6,471 nt of DNA from JALXCG01 sp026991065 [NCBI: Gemmatimonadota bacterium] (GCA_026991065.1 JALXCG010000321.1:1-6471); one strand, 5' to 3'; positions 1 through 6,045 are shown, numbered from the stretch's first letter. The notes: generated from the sequence alone by a model not told the origin. Translations and numbers: made by a program.

Positions 1-1247
1 TCCGCGACAACGCTGACTACACAGTGGTGGCTTTCACCGCTACCCAGATCCCCAATATCGACGGTCGCAGCTATCCGCCGGAACTGGCCGGACCGCTCTA
101 CCCAAAGGGGATCCCGATCCTGCCGGAAGAGGAGTTGGAGGATCTGATCCATCAGGAGAAGATCGATGAAGTTTGGTTCTCCTACTCCGACGTGCCGCAC
201 GCTTATGTGATGGAAAAGGCCAGCCTGGTCAGCGCCCACGGCGCCCACTTCGTGCTCTTTTCGACCGACAAGACGATGATCCGCTCCGAGAAGCCGGTGA
301 TCGCGGTCACCGCGGTGCGGACCGGTGTGGGCAAGTCGCAGACGACGCGTTATCTGAGCCGCATCTTCAAGAAGATGGGCAAGCGCGTGGTCGCGATTCG
401 CCACCCGATGCCCTATGGCGATCTGGCCAAGCAGGCCTGCCAGCGCTTTGCCACCTACGAAGACCTGGACCGCCACCAATGCACCATTGAGGAGCGGGAG
501 GAGTATGAGCCGCACATCGACAACGGTTTCGTGGTCTACGCCGGCGTCGACTATGAGCAGATTCTGCGCGAGGCGGAGAAGGAAGCGGACATCATTCTCT
601 GGGACGGCGGCAACAACGACACGCCCTTCTACAAGCCGGATCTGCACATTGTGCTGGTGGATCCGCACCGCGCCGGGCATGAGTTGACCTACTTCCCCGG
701 CATGGTCAATTTCCTCATGGCGGATCTGCTCATCATCAACAAGGTGGAGCGGGCCAAGCCGGAGGATGTGGCACTGGTGGAGGCTCACTGCCGGCAGTAC
801 AATCCCGATGCCCGGGTGCTCAAGTGCGCGTCGGTGATCACTGCCGATGATCCCGCGGCGATCCGCGGCAAGCGTGCCCTGGTGGTGGAGGATGGCCCCA
901 CTCTAACGCACGGCGGCATGACCTATGGCGCCGGCTGGTTCGCCGCCAAGGATGCGGGCGCGAGCGAGATCGTCGATGCCAAGCCCTACGCCGTGGGTTC
1001 GATCGCGGCAACCTACGAGAAGTATCCGAACGCTGGCGCGATCCTGCCGGCGATGGGCTATGGCGATGCCCAGATCCGCGATCTCGAAGCCACCATCAAC
1101 GCCACTCCCGCCGACGTGGTGGTGGAGGGAACGCCGATCGCTCTGGAGCGTGTGCTCAAGGCCAACAAGCCGATTGTCAACGTCTCCTACGAGCTGAAAG
1201 AGCTGGAAGAGGGCGTGATCGAGACGATGGTGCGGGCTTCGCTCTAG
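1..1247 (+). CDS. cyclic 2,3-diphosphoglycerate synthetase-like P-loop GTPase (COG2403 family), 5'-truncated
   Basis: The reading frame is open from the window edge (first full codon at 3, reading RDNADYTVVAFTATQIP) to TAG at 1245-1247. The GTG at 24 is internal, because homologues as I remember them carry about 20 further residues that include the RDN-YEVVAFTATQIP stretch. The family is recognised by ELAGPLYPKGIPI near the start and by the nucleotide-binding loop TAVRTGVGKSQTTR at about nt 309-350, a Walker A variant lacking its first Gly but with GKS intact. Later come ILWDGGNNDTPFYKPDLHIVLVDPHRAGHE (a Walker B/Mg region) and LLIINKVE, a G4-like NKxE. In methanogens the relative makes cyclic 2,3-diphosphoglycerate from 2,3-DPG with ATP. 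Bacterial members are mostly uncharacterised, so the substrate here is unknown. No signal peptide or membrane segment is visible, so it is probably cytoplasmic. The stop codon overlaps the first bases of repeat copy 1. Family assignment is firm; function is inferred. Confidence 0.85.
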   Translation, partial: RDNADYTVVAFTATQIPNIDGRSYPPELAGPLYPKGIPILPEEELEDLIHQEKIDEVWFSYSDVPHAYVMEKASLVSAHGAHFVLFSTDKTMIRSEKPVIAVTAVRTGVGKSQTTRYLSRIFKKMGKRVVAIRHPMPYGDLAKQACQRFATYEDLDRHQCTIEEREEYEPHIDNGFVVYAGVDYEQILREAEKEADIILWDGGNNDTPFYKPDLHIVLVDPHRAGHELTYFPGMVNFLMADLLIINKVERAKPEDVALVEAHCRQYNPDARVLKCASVITADDPAAIRGKRALVVEDGPTLTHGGMTYGAGWFAAKDAGASEIVDAKPYAVGSIAATYEKYPNAGAILPAMGYGDAQIRDLEATINATPADVVVEGTPIALERVLKANKPIVNVSYELKELEEGVIETMVRASL

Positions 1248-1410
1248 GAGCCGGGCGCGCATTGGCTTTCGAGCCCCGTGTTCGGGCCTGCTTCGAGATC
1301 AAGGCGCTGAGTCCGCCGGAAGGCTGGTTGCCTTTCAAGGACTTAGCAACGCAGAGATCGGAGCAGGGACGGATGCGGGGCGACGTGAAGACAATGTGCG
1401 ACAGGCTCCT
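1246..1410 (+). repeat. 165-bp fold-back repeat, copy 1
   Basis: This matches 4613-4777 at 157 of 165 positions with no gaps. Its ends are imperfect inverted repeats: 1245-1264 and the complement of 1392-1411 agree at 17 of 20 positions. The inversion continues inward. 1274-1284 pairs with 1370-1380, 1287-1296 with 1358-1367, 1306-1314 with 1339-1347, and 1318-1324 with 1330-1336, closing on the loop TGGTT. By hand I count about 61 pairs, 8 of them G-U. The whole unit can therefore be drawn as one long imperfect hairpin. It starts inside the stop codon of the preceding gene. Open frames run through it on both strands, but the differences between copies do not look like coding constraint. It could be a REP/MITE-like element or a structured RNA in the 3' UTR. 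Orientation is given as + because the G-U pairs favour a + strand transcript. Confidence 0.85.
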
Positions 1411-1414
1411 AACC

Positions 1415-1429
1415 AGGAGCCGGGCGCGC
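1415..1429 (+). repeat. solitary left-end unit of the fold-back repeat
   Basis: These 15 bases (AGGAGCCGGGCGCGC) are identical to the left end of copy 1 at 1246-1260, including the variant bases that distinguish it from copy 2. No element body follows. Together with the right end of copy 1 it forms a small hairpin, GGCTCCT-AACC-AGGAGCC (1404-1421). It lies four bases after the end of copy 1. Confidence 0.7.
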
Positions 1430-1454
1430 GGCTCAGACTTCAGGTCTGAGCCGC
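1428..1454. other. perfect 11-bp stem-loop between the repeat and the EF-G gene
   Basis: GCGGCTCAGAC (1428-1438) pairs perfectly with GTCTGAGCCGC (1444-1454) around the loop TTCAG. No T-run follows on either strand, so it is not a canonical intrinsic terminator. It could be a REP-type palindrome, a stabilising 3' end for the upstream transcript or a protein-binding palindrome. It starts where the solitary repeat end finishes, sharing two bases with it. Confidence 0.6.
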
Positions 1455-1490
1455 CAATGGGTCGAGTTCTCTCTTCGCACACTCGGCCCG

Positions 1491-1506
1491 CGCCGCGAGA
1501 GCGGCG
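1491..1506. other. GC-rich hairpin with GAGA loop
   Basis: CGCCGC (1491-1496) and GCGGCG (1501-1506) pair around GAGA, a GNRA-type tetraloop if transcribed on +. A second CGCCGCGC at 1510-1517 could compete for the 3' arm. The surrounding interval 1455-1595 shows no credible gene; GC-rich inverted words like this can be chance, so confidence is modest. Confidence 0.3.
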
Positions 1507-1575
1507 AAGCGCCGCGCAGTGGAGAATGCCGGGGGGCCGGGCAGACAGAGCATCCGACGGTGGCGAGGCAGTGTC

Positions 1576-1624
1576 AAAAAAAGTTCCATGACCGAATGAC
1601 GCCCGAGTTGCCACACGCTAAACT
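1576..1624 (+). promoter_or_regulatory. candidate sigma-70-type promoter for the EF-G gene, near-leaderless
   Basis: ATGACG (1596-1601) lies 17 bp before TAAACT (1619-1624); each matches 4 of 6 consensus bases. A run of seven A (1576-1582) sits where an UP element would be. A start point about 7 nt after the -10 falls at about 1631, almost on the ATG at 1633. This would explain why no Shine-Dalgarno sequence is visible upstream of that ATG. The -10 core CGCTAAACT resembles CGCTACACT ahead of rubrerythrin. This is a prediction only. Confidence 0.35.
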
Positions 1625-1632
1625 TATTTCTT

Positions 1633-3669
1633 ATGTCTGCCTCAACCCACCAACTGCGAAATATTGGCATTGCGGCGCACATCGACGCCGGCAAGACCAC
1701 CACGACCGAGCGGATTCTCTATTACGCCGGGGTAACACACCGCCTGGGAGAGGTGGATGACGGCGCGGCGACCATGGATTGGATGCCGCAGGAGCGGGCG
1801 CGCGGAATCACCATCACCAGCGCCTGTACCAGCGTGGTGTGGCGGGATCACCCGATCAACATCATCGATACCCCGGGCCACGTTGACTTTACCATCGAGG
1901 TGGAGCGCAGTCTGCGGGTGCTCGACGGGGTGGTGGCGGTGTTCTGCGCGGTCGGCGGGGTGGAGCCGCAGTCGGAGGTGGTGTGGCGGCAGGCGAGTCG
2001 CTACCGGGTGCCGCGGGTGGCGTTCGTCAACAAGATGGATCGGATCGGGGCCGATTTTGCGCGCGTGGTGGCGCAGATGGGCGAGAAGTTGGGGGCGCGG
2101 GCGCTGCCGATTCAGTGGCCGCTGGGGATCGAGGCGGATTTTCGCGGGATGGTGGACCTGGTGGAGATGCGCGAGTTGGTATGGGAGGGGGATGGACTCG
2201 GCGAGGAGTTCCGCACCACGCCCCTCGGAAATGGAGCGAGTGCGGCGGTCCTGGCGGCACGGGAGGAGTTGATCGCGACCTGCGCCGAGGTGGACGAGGA
2301 GTTGCTGGATCTGCATCTGGAGGGGCGCGAGATCGCGCCGCAGCGGATTCGGGCGGCGCTGCGGAAGCTGACTCTGGCGCTGGAGGTGCAACCGGTACTC
2401 TGTGGCTCCTCGCTGAAGAACCGCGGCGTGCAACCGCTGCTGGATGCGATCGTGGATTTCCTGCCGGCACCGCACGAGGTGGAGGCGATCCGCGGCGTGG
2501 ATCCGACCAGCGGCAAGGTGGTGGCGGTTCACCACGATGATCCGAACCTGGTGGCGCTGGTATTCAAGGTGATGGCGCAAGATGCGTTTCAGACACTCTG
2601 CTATGCCCGGATCTATGCCGGAAGAATCAAGCGGGGCGGGGTGGTGCGCAATGCGGTGAAGGGGTCGGATGAACGGGTGGGACGGATCCTGCACATGCAC
2701 TCCAACCGCGCGCAGCAGGTGGAGGAAGCGACGGCGGGCGAAATTGTGGCCCTGGTCGGACTGAAACACACCACCACGGGCGAGACGCTCTGCGACCGGG
2801 AACGGGTGGTGGCGCTGGAGGGGATGCGCTTTCCGGAGCCGGTGATCAATGCGGTGGTGGAGGCGCGCAATGCAGCGGAACAGCGCGCGCTGGAAGAGGC
2901 CCTGGCGCAGTATGCGCGTGAGGATCCGACATTCCGCGTGGCGACGGATGAGGAAACCGGGCAAACGCTGATCAGCGGGATGGGGGAGTTGCACCTGGAT
3001 GTGATCATCCAGCGGTTGCGCGACGAGCGCGGGCTGGAGGTGCGGCGCGGGCGGCCGCAGGTGGCCTACCGCGAGTCGGTGCAGGCGGTGTGCGAGCGGG
3101 AAGATGCTTTCTCGCGCCAGGTCGGCGGGACGCGGATCGCGGCGCGGACGGTTGTGCGGGTGGCCCCCGGGGCGGCCGGGTCGGGGATCCGGGTCGAGTC
3201 GGCAGTGGCCGAGGAGCGGCAGATTCCGCCGGCGATCATGAAAGAGATTCTGGATCTGCTGCGGCAGGCCTCGATGACCGGACCGGTGGCGGGCTACCCC
3301 CTGATCGATGTGGAGGTGACGCTGCTCGATGCGGTGCCGCAGGGGGAGAGCATTTCAGCCGTGGCGCTGCAGACTTCGGCGGCGCGGGCACACAGCGAGG
3401 CGCTGCGCGGGGCGGAGCCGGTGCTGCTGGAGCCGATCATGGAGATGGAGGTCACCATTCCCAGCGAATGCACCGGAGCGGTGCTGAAGGAACTGGGGAC
3501 GCGGCAGAGCGAGATCGTGGGGGTGGAGAGCCGGCCGGACGCGGATGTGGCACGGGTGCGGATTCCGCTCGCCCGGGTCTTCGGTTATACGACCGATCTG
3601 CGCGACCTGACGCGCGGGCGGGGAACTTTCGCCATGGTGCTGCACTCCTATGAGCCGGTCGTCAGCTGA
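1633..3669 (+). CDS. fusA: translation elongation factor G paralogue, EF-G2 (recycling-type) like
   Basis: This 678-residue GTPase acts on the ribosome in the cytoplasm. The G domain motifs are intact: [12 protein letters not shown] (15-26), the switch I core RGITITSA (57-64), DTPGHVDF (79-86), NKMD (133-136) and GSSLKN (258-263). Domain II follows from about 300, domain III with [10 protein letters not shown] at 449-458, domain IV from about 480, and the C-terminal [17 protein letters not shown] at 650-666. Domain IV departs from translocase EF-G. The Gly-rich GGRGQ(F/Y)G stretch reads [10 protein letters not shown], and the tip loop that normally reads YHDVDSS reads AVPQGESIS (567-575), so the conserved His is absent. 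This recalls the mitochondrial recycling factor GFM2/EF-G2 and bacterial EF-G2 more than EF-G1. ATG 1633 is the only start codon after an in-frame stop at 1597. Its end overlaps the next gene by 20 nt. EF-G family is certain; the recycling role is inferred. Confidence 0.95.
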   Translation: MSASTHQLRNIGIAAHIDAGKTTTTERILYYAGVTHRLGEVDDGAATMDWMPQERARGITITSACTSVVWRDHPINIIDTPGHVDFTIEVERSLRVLDGVVAVFCAVGGVEPQSEVVWRQASRYRVPRVAFVNKMDRIGADFARVVAQMGEKLGARALPIQWPLGIEADFRGMVDLVEMRELVWEGDGLGEEFRTTPLGNGASAAVLAAREELIATCAEVDEELLDLHLEGREIAPQRIRAALRKLTLALEVQPVLCGSSLKNRGVQPLLDAIVDFLPAPHEVEAIRGVDPTSGKVVAVHHDDPNLVALVFKVMAQDAFQTLCYARIYAGRIKRGGVVRNAVKGSDERVGRILHMHSNRAQQVEEATAGEIVALVGLKHTTTGETLCDRERVVALEGMRFPEPVINAVVEARNAAEQRALEEALAQYAREDPTFRVATDEETGQTLISGMGELHLDVIIQRLRDERGLEVRRGRPQVAYRESVQAVCEREDAFSRQVGGTRIAARTVVRVAPGAAGSGIRVESAVAEERQIPPAIMKEILDLLRQASMTGPVAGYPLIDVEVTLLDAVPQGESISAVALQTSAARAHSEALRGAEPVLLEPIMEMEVTIPSECTGAVLKELGTRQSEIVGVESRPDADVARVRIPLARVFGYTTDLRDLTRGRGTFAMVLHSYEPVVS

Positions 3670-4597
3670 GGATGCGAGGCGCGGGGCGGAGCCGCTGGTC
3701 ACGTTGACCAGTGACTTCGGCACCCGGGATGGCTACGTCGGGGCGATGAAGGGCCGAATCCTGGCGATCTGCCGGGAGGTTCGGATCGTGGATCTGACGC
3801 ATGCGCTCGCGCCGCAGGATCTGCACGGGGCGGCGTGGGCGTTGGCCCGGGCGGTGCCGCATTTCCCCGCGGGAACGATTCACCTGGCGGTGATCGACCC
3901 AGGGGTGGGATCGGCGCGCGGCGCGGTGGTGGTGCGGGCGGGGACCCCGGGGGCAGAGCAACTGTTGGTGGGCCCGGACAACGGGATCTTCGGGCGGGTG
4001 ATCGAGGAACTCGGAGGGAGTTGGGCAGCCTGGCGCGTGGCGACCGGAGAGGCCGGTTCCGGGGCCGCGATGGCGGGTGGAGAGCGGGCCGAATGGCGGA
4101 AGGACCACTCATTCGATGGGCTGGCGCTCTTCGCGCCGCTGGCCGGGCACCTGGCGCGGGGCATGGAGCCGAAGAGCGTGGGGCCGCAAGTGGCCGCGCT
4201 CGAGCGGCTGGCGCCGGCACTGGAACCGCCGCAGCGGCCGGCGCGGGCAGGGGCAGAAGTATTACCCGGAGGCGAGGTGCCGACGGGAGACAGTGGTGGT
4301 CTGGTGGCGAGCGGCGGAATCGAGCGGTTCGACCGCTTCGGCAATGCGATCACCAACATTCCCGGGGATTGGGTAGAGCCGGGAATGCAGGTGGAGTTGG
4401 CCGCCGAGGGGAGCGCGGCGGAGGGCGCCCGGGAGGGAACATTCCTGCCTCTGCTGACTCACTACGCGGAAGGGCGCGGGCGGCCCGGCCTGGGGCTGGT
4501 CAACAGTGATCGACGGCTGGAGATTGCGGTCTACGAAGGCAGTGCGCGGCGGGAGTTGAAACTGCAAGTTGGAAGTCGCGTGCGGGTTTGGCATTGA
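3650..4597 (+). CDS. SAM hydroxide adenosyltransferase (DUF62 / SAM hydrolase) family protein
   Basis: This 315-residue protein belongs to the family that contains SAM hydroxide adenosyltransferases and the halogenating fluorinase/chlorinase enzymes. Characterised members split S-adenosylmethionine into adenosine and methionine with an activated water. Family marks are [18 protein letters not shown] (18-35), the [10 protein letters not shown] segment (81-90), VGPDNGIF (107-114), [15 protein letters not shown] (155-169), the C-terminal domain motif [12 protein letters not shown] (226-237) and [15 protein letters not shown] (285-299). Of the triad Asp-Arg-His, Asp83 and Arg90 are in place with the usual spacing of 7. 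The position expected for His (FHGRD in typical members) reads FDGLA, so Asp156 replaces it; His153 is nearby. A Pro/Ala/Gly-rich linker (about 186-222) joins the two domains. ATG 3650 lies inside the EF-G gene, suggesting coupled translation; a leader of about 16 residues precedes the conserved domain, so a later start is possible. Cytoplasmic; family firm, activity uncertain. Confidence 0.9.
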   Translation: MSRSSAEDARRGAEPLVTLTSDFGTRDGYVGAMKGRILAICREVRIVDLTHALAPQDLHGAAWALARAVPHFPAGTIHLAVIDPGVGSARGAVVVRAGTPGAEQLLVGPDNGIFGRVIEELGGSWAAWRVATGEAGSGAAMAGGERAEWRKDHSFDGLALFAPLAGHLARGMEPKSVGPQVAALERLAPALEPPQRPARAGAEVLPGGEVPTGDSGGLVASGGIERFDRFGNAITNIPGDWVEPGMQVELAAEGSAAEGAREGTFLPLLTHYAEGRGRPGLGLVNSDRRLEIAVYEGSARRELKLQVGSRVRVWH

Positions 4598-4627
4598 GCG
4601 CGACAGGCTCCTGGGAGCCTGTCGCGC
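4598..4627. repeat. perfect palindrome at the 3' end of the DUF62 gene; solitary right end plus left end of repeat copy 2
   Basis: GCGCGACAGGCTCC (4598-4611) is the exact reverse complement of 4614-4627, separated only by TG. The first arm matches the right-end unit of the 165-bp repeat (GCGACAGGCTCCT), and the second arm is the left end of copy 2. It begins on the base after the TGA stop at 4595-4597. It could form a strong hairpin that ends or protects the EF-G/DUF62 transcript, but no T-run follows, so termination is not assured. Confidence 0.65.
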
Positions 4628-4777
4628 GTTGGCTTTCGAGCCCCGTGTTCGGGCCTGCTTCGAGATCAAGACGCTGAGTCCGCCGGAAGGCTGGTTGCCT
4701 TTCAAGGACTCAGCAACGCAGAGATCGGAGCAGGAACGGATGCGGGGCGAAGTGAAGACAATGTGCGACAGGCTCCT
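4613..4777 (+). repeat. 165-bp fold-back repeat, copy 2
   Basis: This has the same length and orientation as copy 1 (1246-1410), with differences at copy-1 positions 1246, 1253, 1255, 1261, 1304, 1344, 1368 and 1384. At the left end, T4620 and T4622 restore pairing with the right end that copy 1 lacks, so the terminal inverted repeat is cleaner here. In the inner stem, C4711 gives a G-C pair where copy 1 has G-U. As in copy 1, it follows a stop codon closely and precedes a gene with its own leader. The dinucleotide TG lies at both junctions (4612-4613 and 4777-4778). The right end and the flanking TGGTCA could contribute a weak -35 to the peroxidase promoter. Confidence 0.85.
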
Positions 4778-4866
4778 GGTCAGGGCATCAACCATGCGCC
4801 TATGCTTTGGCAATTCGGCGCTGGGGCGGCGCCGACCAAACCCAGAGATAACGAAAGGCCTGAACC

Positions 4867-6009
4867 ATGCGTCACTCAATTCAAAACTGGTTGGTAGTCA
4901 CATTCGCCGGGCTGGCGCTCGGAGCATTTCCGGGATGTGGCGGCAATGACACCGGTCAGCGCGAACACGCGCCGGAAGCGGTAAAGGCAGATGCAGGCCA
5001 TGCCGCTGAACACCCGGCGGAAGCAGCTGTCAAAGCAGAGAGTGCCGGCCTGCCGACGGCACAGCACAAAGCGCTGTTCGGCCCCTTGCCGGCGGAGATG
5101 ACGGCCGACAGCAATCCGCTGACGCCGGCAAAGATCGATCTGGGGCGAATGCTCTACTACGACACACGCCTTTCCAAGAGTCAGCAGATCTCCTGCAACA
5201 GCTGCCACCAACTGGATCACTATGGCGTCGACGGCGAGCCGACCTCTCCCGGGCACAAGGGGCAACGCGGCGCCCGCAACAGTCCGACCGTCTACAATGC
5301 AGCGCTGCATCTCGCCCAGTTCTGGGATGGACGTGAACCGGATGTGGAGGCGCAGGCCAAGGGACCGATTCTGAACCCGGTGGAGATGGCGATGCCATCC
5401 CCGGAAGCGGTGGTGGCGGTGGTAAAGAGCATCCCCGGCTATGCCGCCGCCTTTGCCGCGGCCTTCCCCGAAGAAGCGGATCCGATCACTTATGACAATC
5501 TGGCCAAGGCGATCGGCGCCTTCGAGCGCAAACTGGTAACCCCGGGGCGCTGGGACCGCTGGCTGGCCGGCGACGCGACGGCCCTGACCGCCGCCGAGCG
5601 TCGCGGACTCGATCTTTTCGTGGAATCCGGCTGCACCATCTGCCACATGGGTCCCGACCTGGGCGGCTCGCTCTACCAGAAAATGGGGCTGGTGAAACCC
5701 TACCCGCTCACCGACGAGGGGCGTGGAGCGATCACCGGCAATGAAGCGGAGCGGTTCTTCTTCAAGGTCCCATCTCTGCGCAATGTGGCAGAGACAGCTC
5801 CCTATTTCCATGACGGCTCTGTGACCACGCTGGAAGAAGCGGTTCGTATCATGCTTGACTACCAATTGGGACGCAGTGTGACCGCCCCGCAGATGAGCGA
5901 CCTCCTGGCGTTTTTGAAGGCGCTGACCGGCGACCTGCCAAAGGCTTACATCGCCATGCCGGAGTTGCCACCGAGTGGCCCGGACACCCCCGGTCCCGAT
6001 CTGAGCTAA
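4867..6009 (+). CDS. diheme cytochrome c peroxidase (MauG/BCCP family), probable lipoprotein
   Basis: This 380-residue protein is predicted to reduce hydrogen peroxide to water outside the cytoplasm with electrons from small cytochromes or other carriers. The N-terminus has a hydrophobic segment (about 8-21) ending in AFPGC24, a non-standard but plausible lipobox, then an Ala/Glu/His-rich linker (25-65). Two haem c sites are visible: CNSCH at 110-114 and CTICH at 256-260. Family segments around them are LGRMLYYDTRLS (92-103), GHKGQRGARNSPTVYNA (129-145), QFWDGRE (151-157), NPVEMAM (170-176) and FKVPSLRNVAETAPYFHDGSVTTLEEAV (299-326). The C-terminus is a Pro-rich tail. Start ATG 4867 is preceded by GAAAGG (4853-4858) at suitable spacing, and the signal peptide supports it. 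TATGCT at 4801-4806 is a possible -10. The next gene is another peroxide reductase. MauG-like maturation enzymes share this fold, but nothing here suggests an amine dehydrogenase partner. Confidence 0.92.
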   Translation: MRHSIQNWLVVTFAGLALGAFPGCGGNDTGQREHAPEAVKADAGHAAEHPAEAAVKAESAGLPTAQHKALFGPLPAEMTADSNPLTPAKIDLGRMLYYDTRLSKSQQISCNSCHQLDHYGVDGEPTSPGHKGQRGARNSPTVYNAALHLAQFWDGREPDVEAQAKGPILNPVEMAMPSPEAVVAVVKSIPGYAAAFAAAFPEEADPITYDNLAKAIGAFERKLVTPGRWDRWLAGDATALTAAERRGLDLFVESGCTICHMGPDLGGSLYQKMGLVKPYPLTDEGRGAITGNEAERFFFKVPSLRNVAETAPYFHDGSVTTLEEAVRIMLDYQLGRSVTAPQMSDLLAFLKALTGDLPKAYIAMPELPPSGPDTPGPDLS

Positions 6010-6022
6010 TCGAGTGATGCCG

Positions 6023-6045
6023 GAGGCGCGCCTCTTCGGCGCGCC
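6023..6045. terminator. strong GC hairpin after the peroxidase gene
   Basis: GGCGCGCC occurs twice (6025-6032 and 6038-6045) around TCTTC. The word is its own reverse complement, so the two copies form a perfect 8-bp stem 15 nt after the TAA stop. A 12-bp palindrome GAGGCGCGCCTC (6023-6034) competes with it. There is no U-tract on + after the stem. It is a transcript-end or attenuating hairpin by position; intrinsic termination is uncertain. Confidence 0.45.

Noticed and set aside
1575-1590. Run of seven A read as a - strand terminator U-tract
   Set aside because: No stem lies next to it on the - strand, and no - strand gene ends there. It fits better as an A-tract upstream of the EF-G promoter.
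1262-1591. Open + frame through repeat copy 1 (starting MAFEPRVRACFEIK), echoed in copy 2 at 4569-4949
   Set aside because: All four differences in the element body change the amino acid, the frame has no ribosome binding site, and it runs into unrelated sequence beyond the element. The open frame follows from composition and the repeat itself.
1177-1614. Open - strand frame through copy 1 (containing SLSHIVFTSPRIR), also in copy 2 at 4262-4879
   Set aside because: Three of four body differences alter the residue, it overlaps real genes at its ends, and it has no start signals. It is likely to be mis-annotated as a hypothetical protein in databases.
1248-1632. tRNA or other known structured RNA in the gap
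   Set aside because: No cloverleaf with a GTTC-type T loop and acceptor stem could be found. The structure present is the repeat fold-back and simple hairpins, and I do not recognise a riboswitch core.
1642-2994. 450-codon antisense open frame inside the EF-G gene
   Set aside because: It is rich in His, Arg, Gln and Leu, as expected from the complement of high-GC coding sequence, and lies wholly under a well-conserved gene.
1246-4777. CRISPR array or composite transposon
   Set aside because: There are only two repeats, 165 bp long and over 3 kb apart, without spacers, and no transposase or cas gene lies between them. The intervening genes are housekeeping-like.
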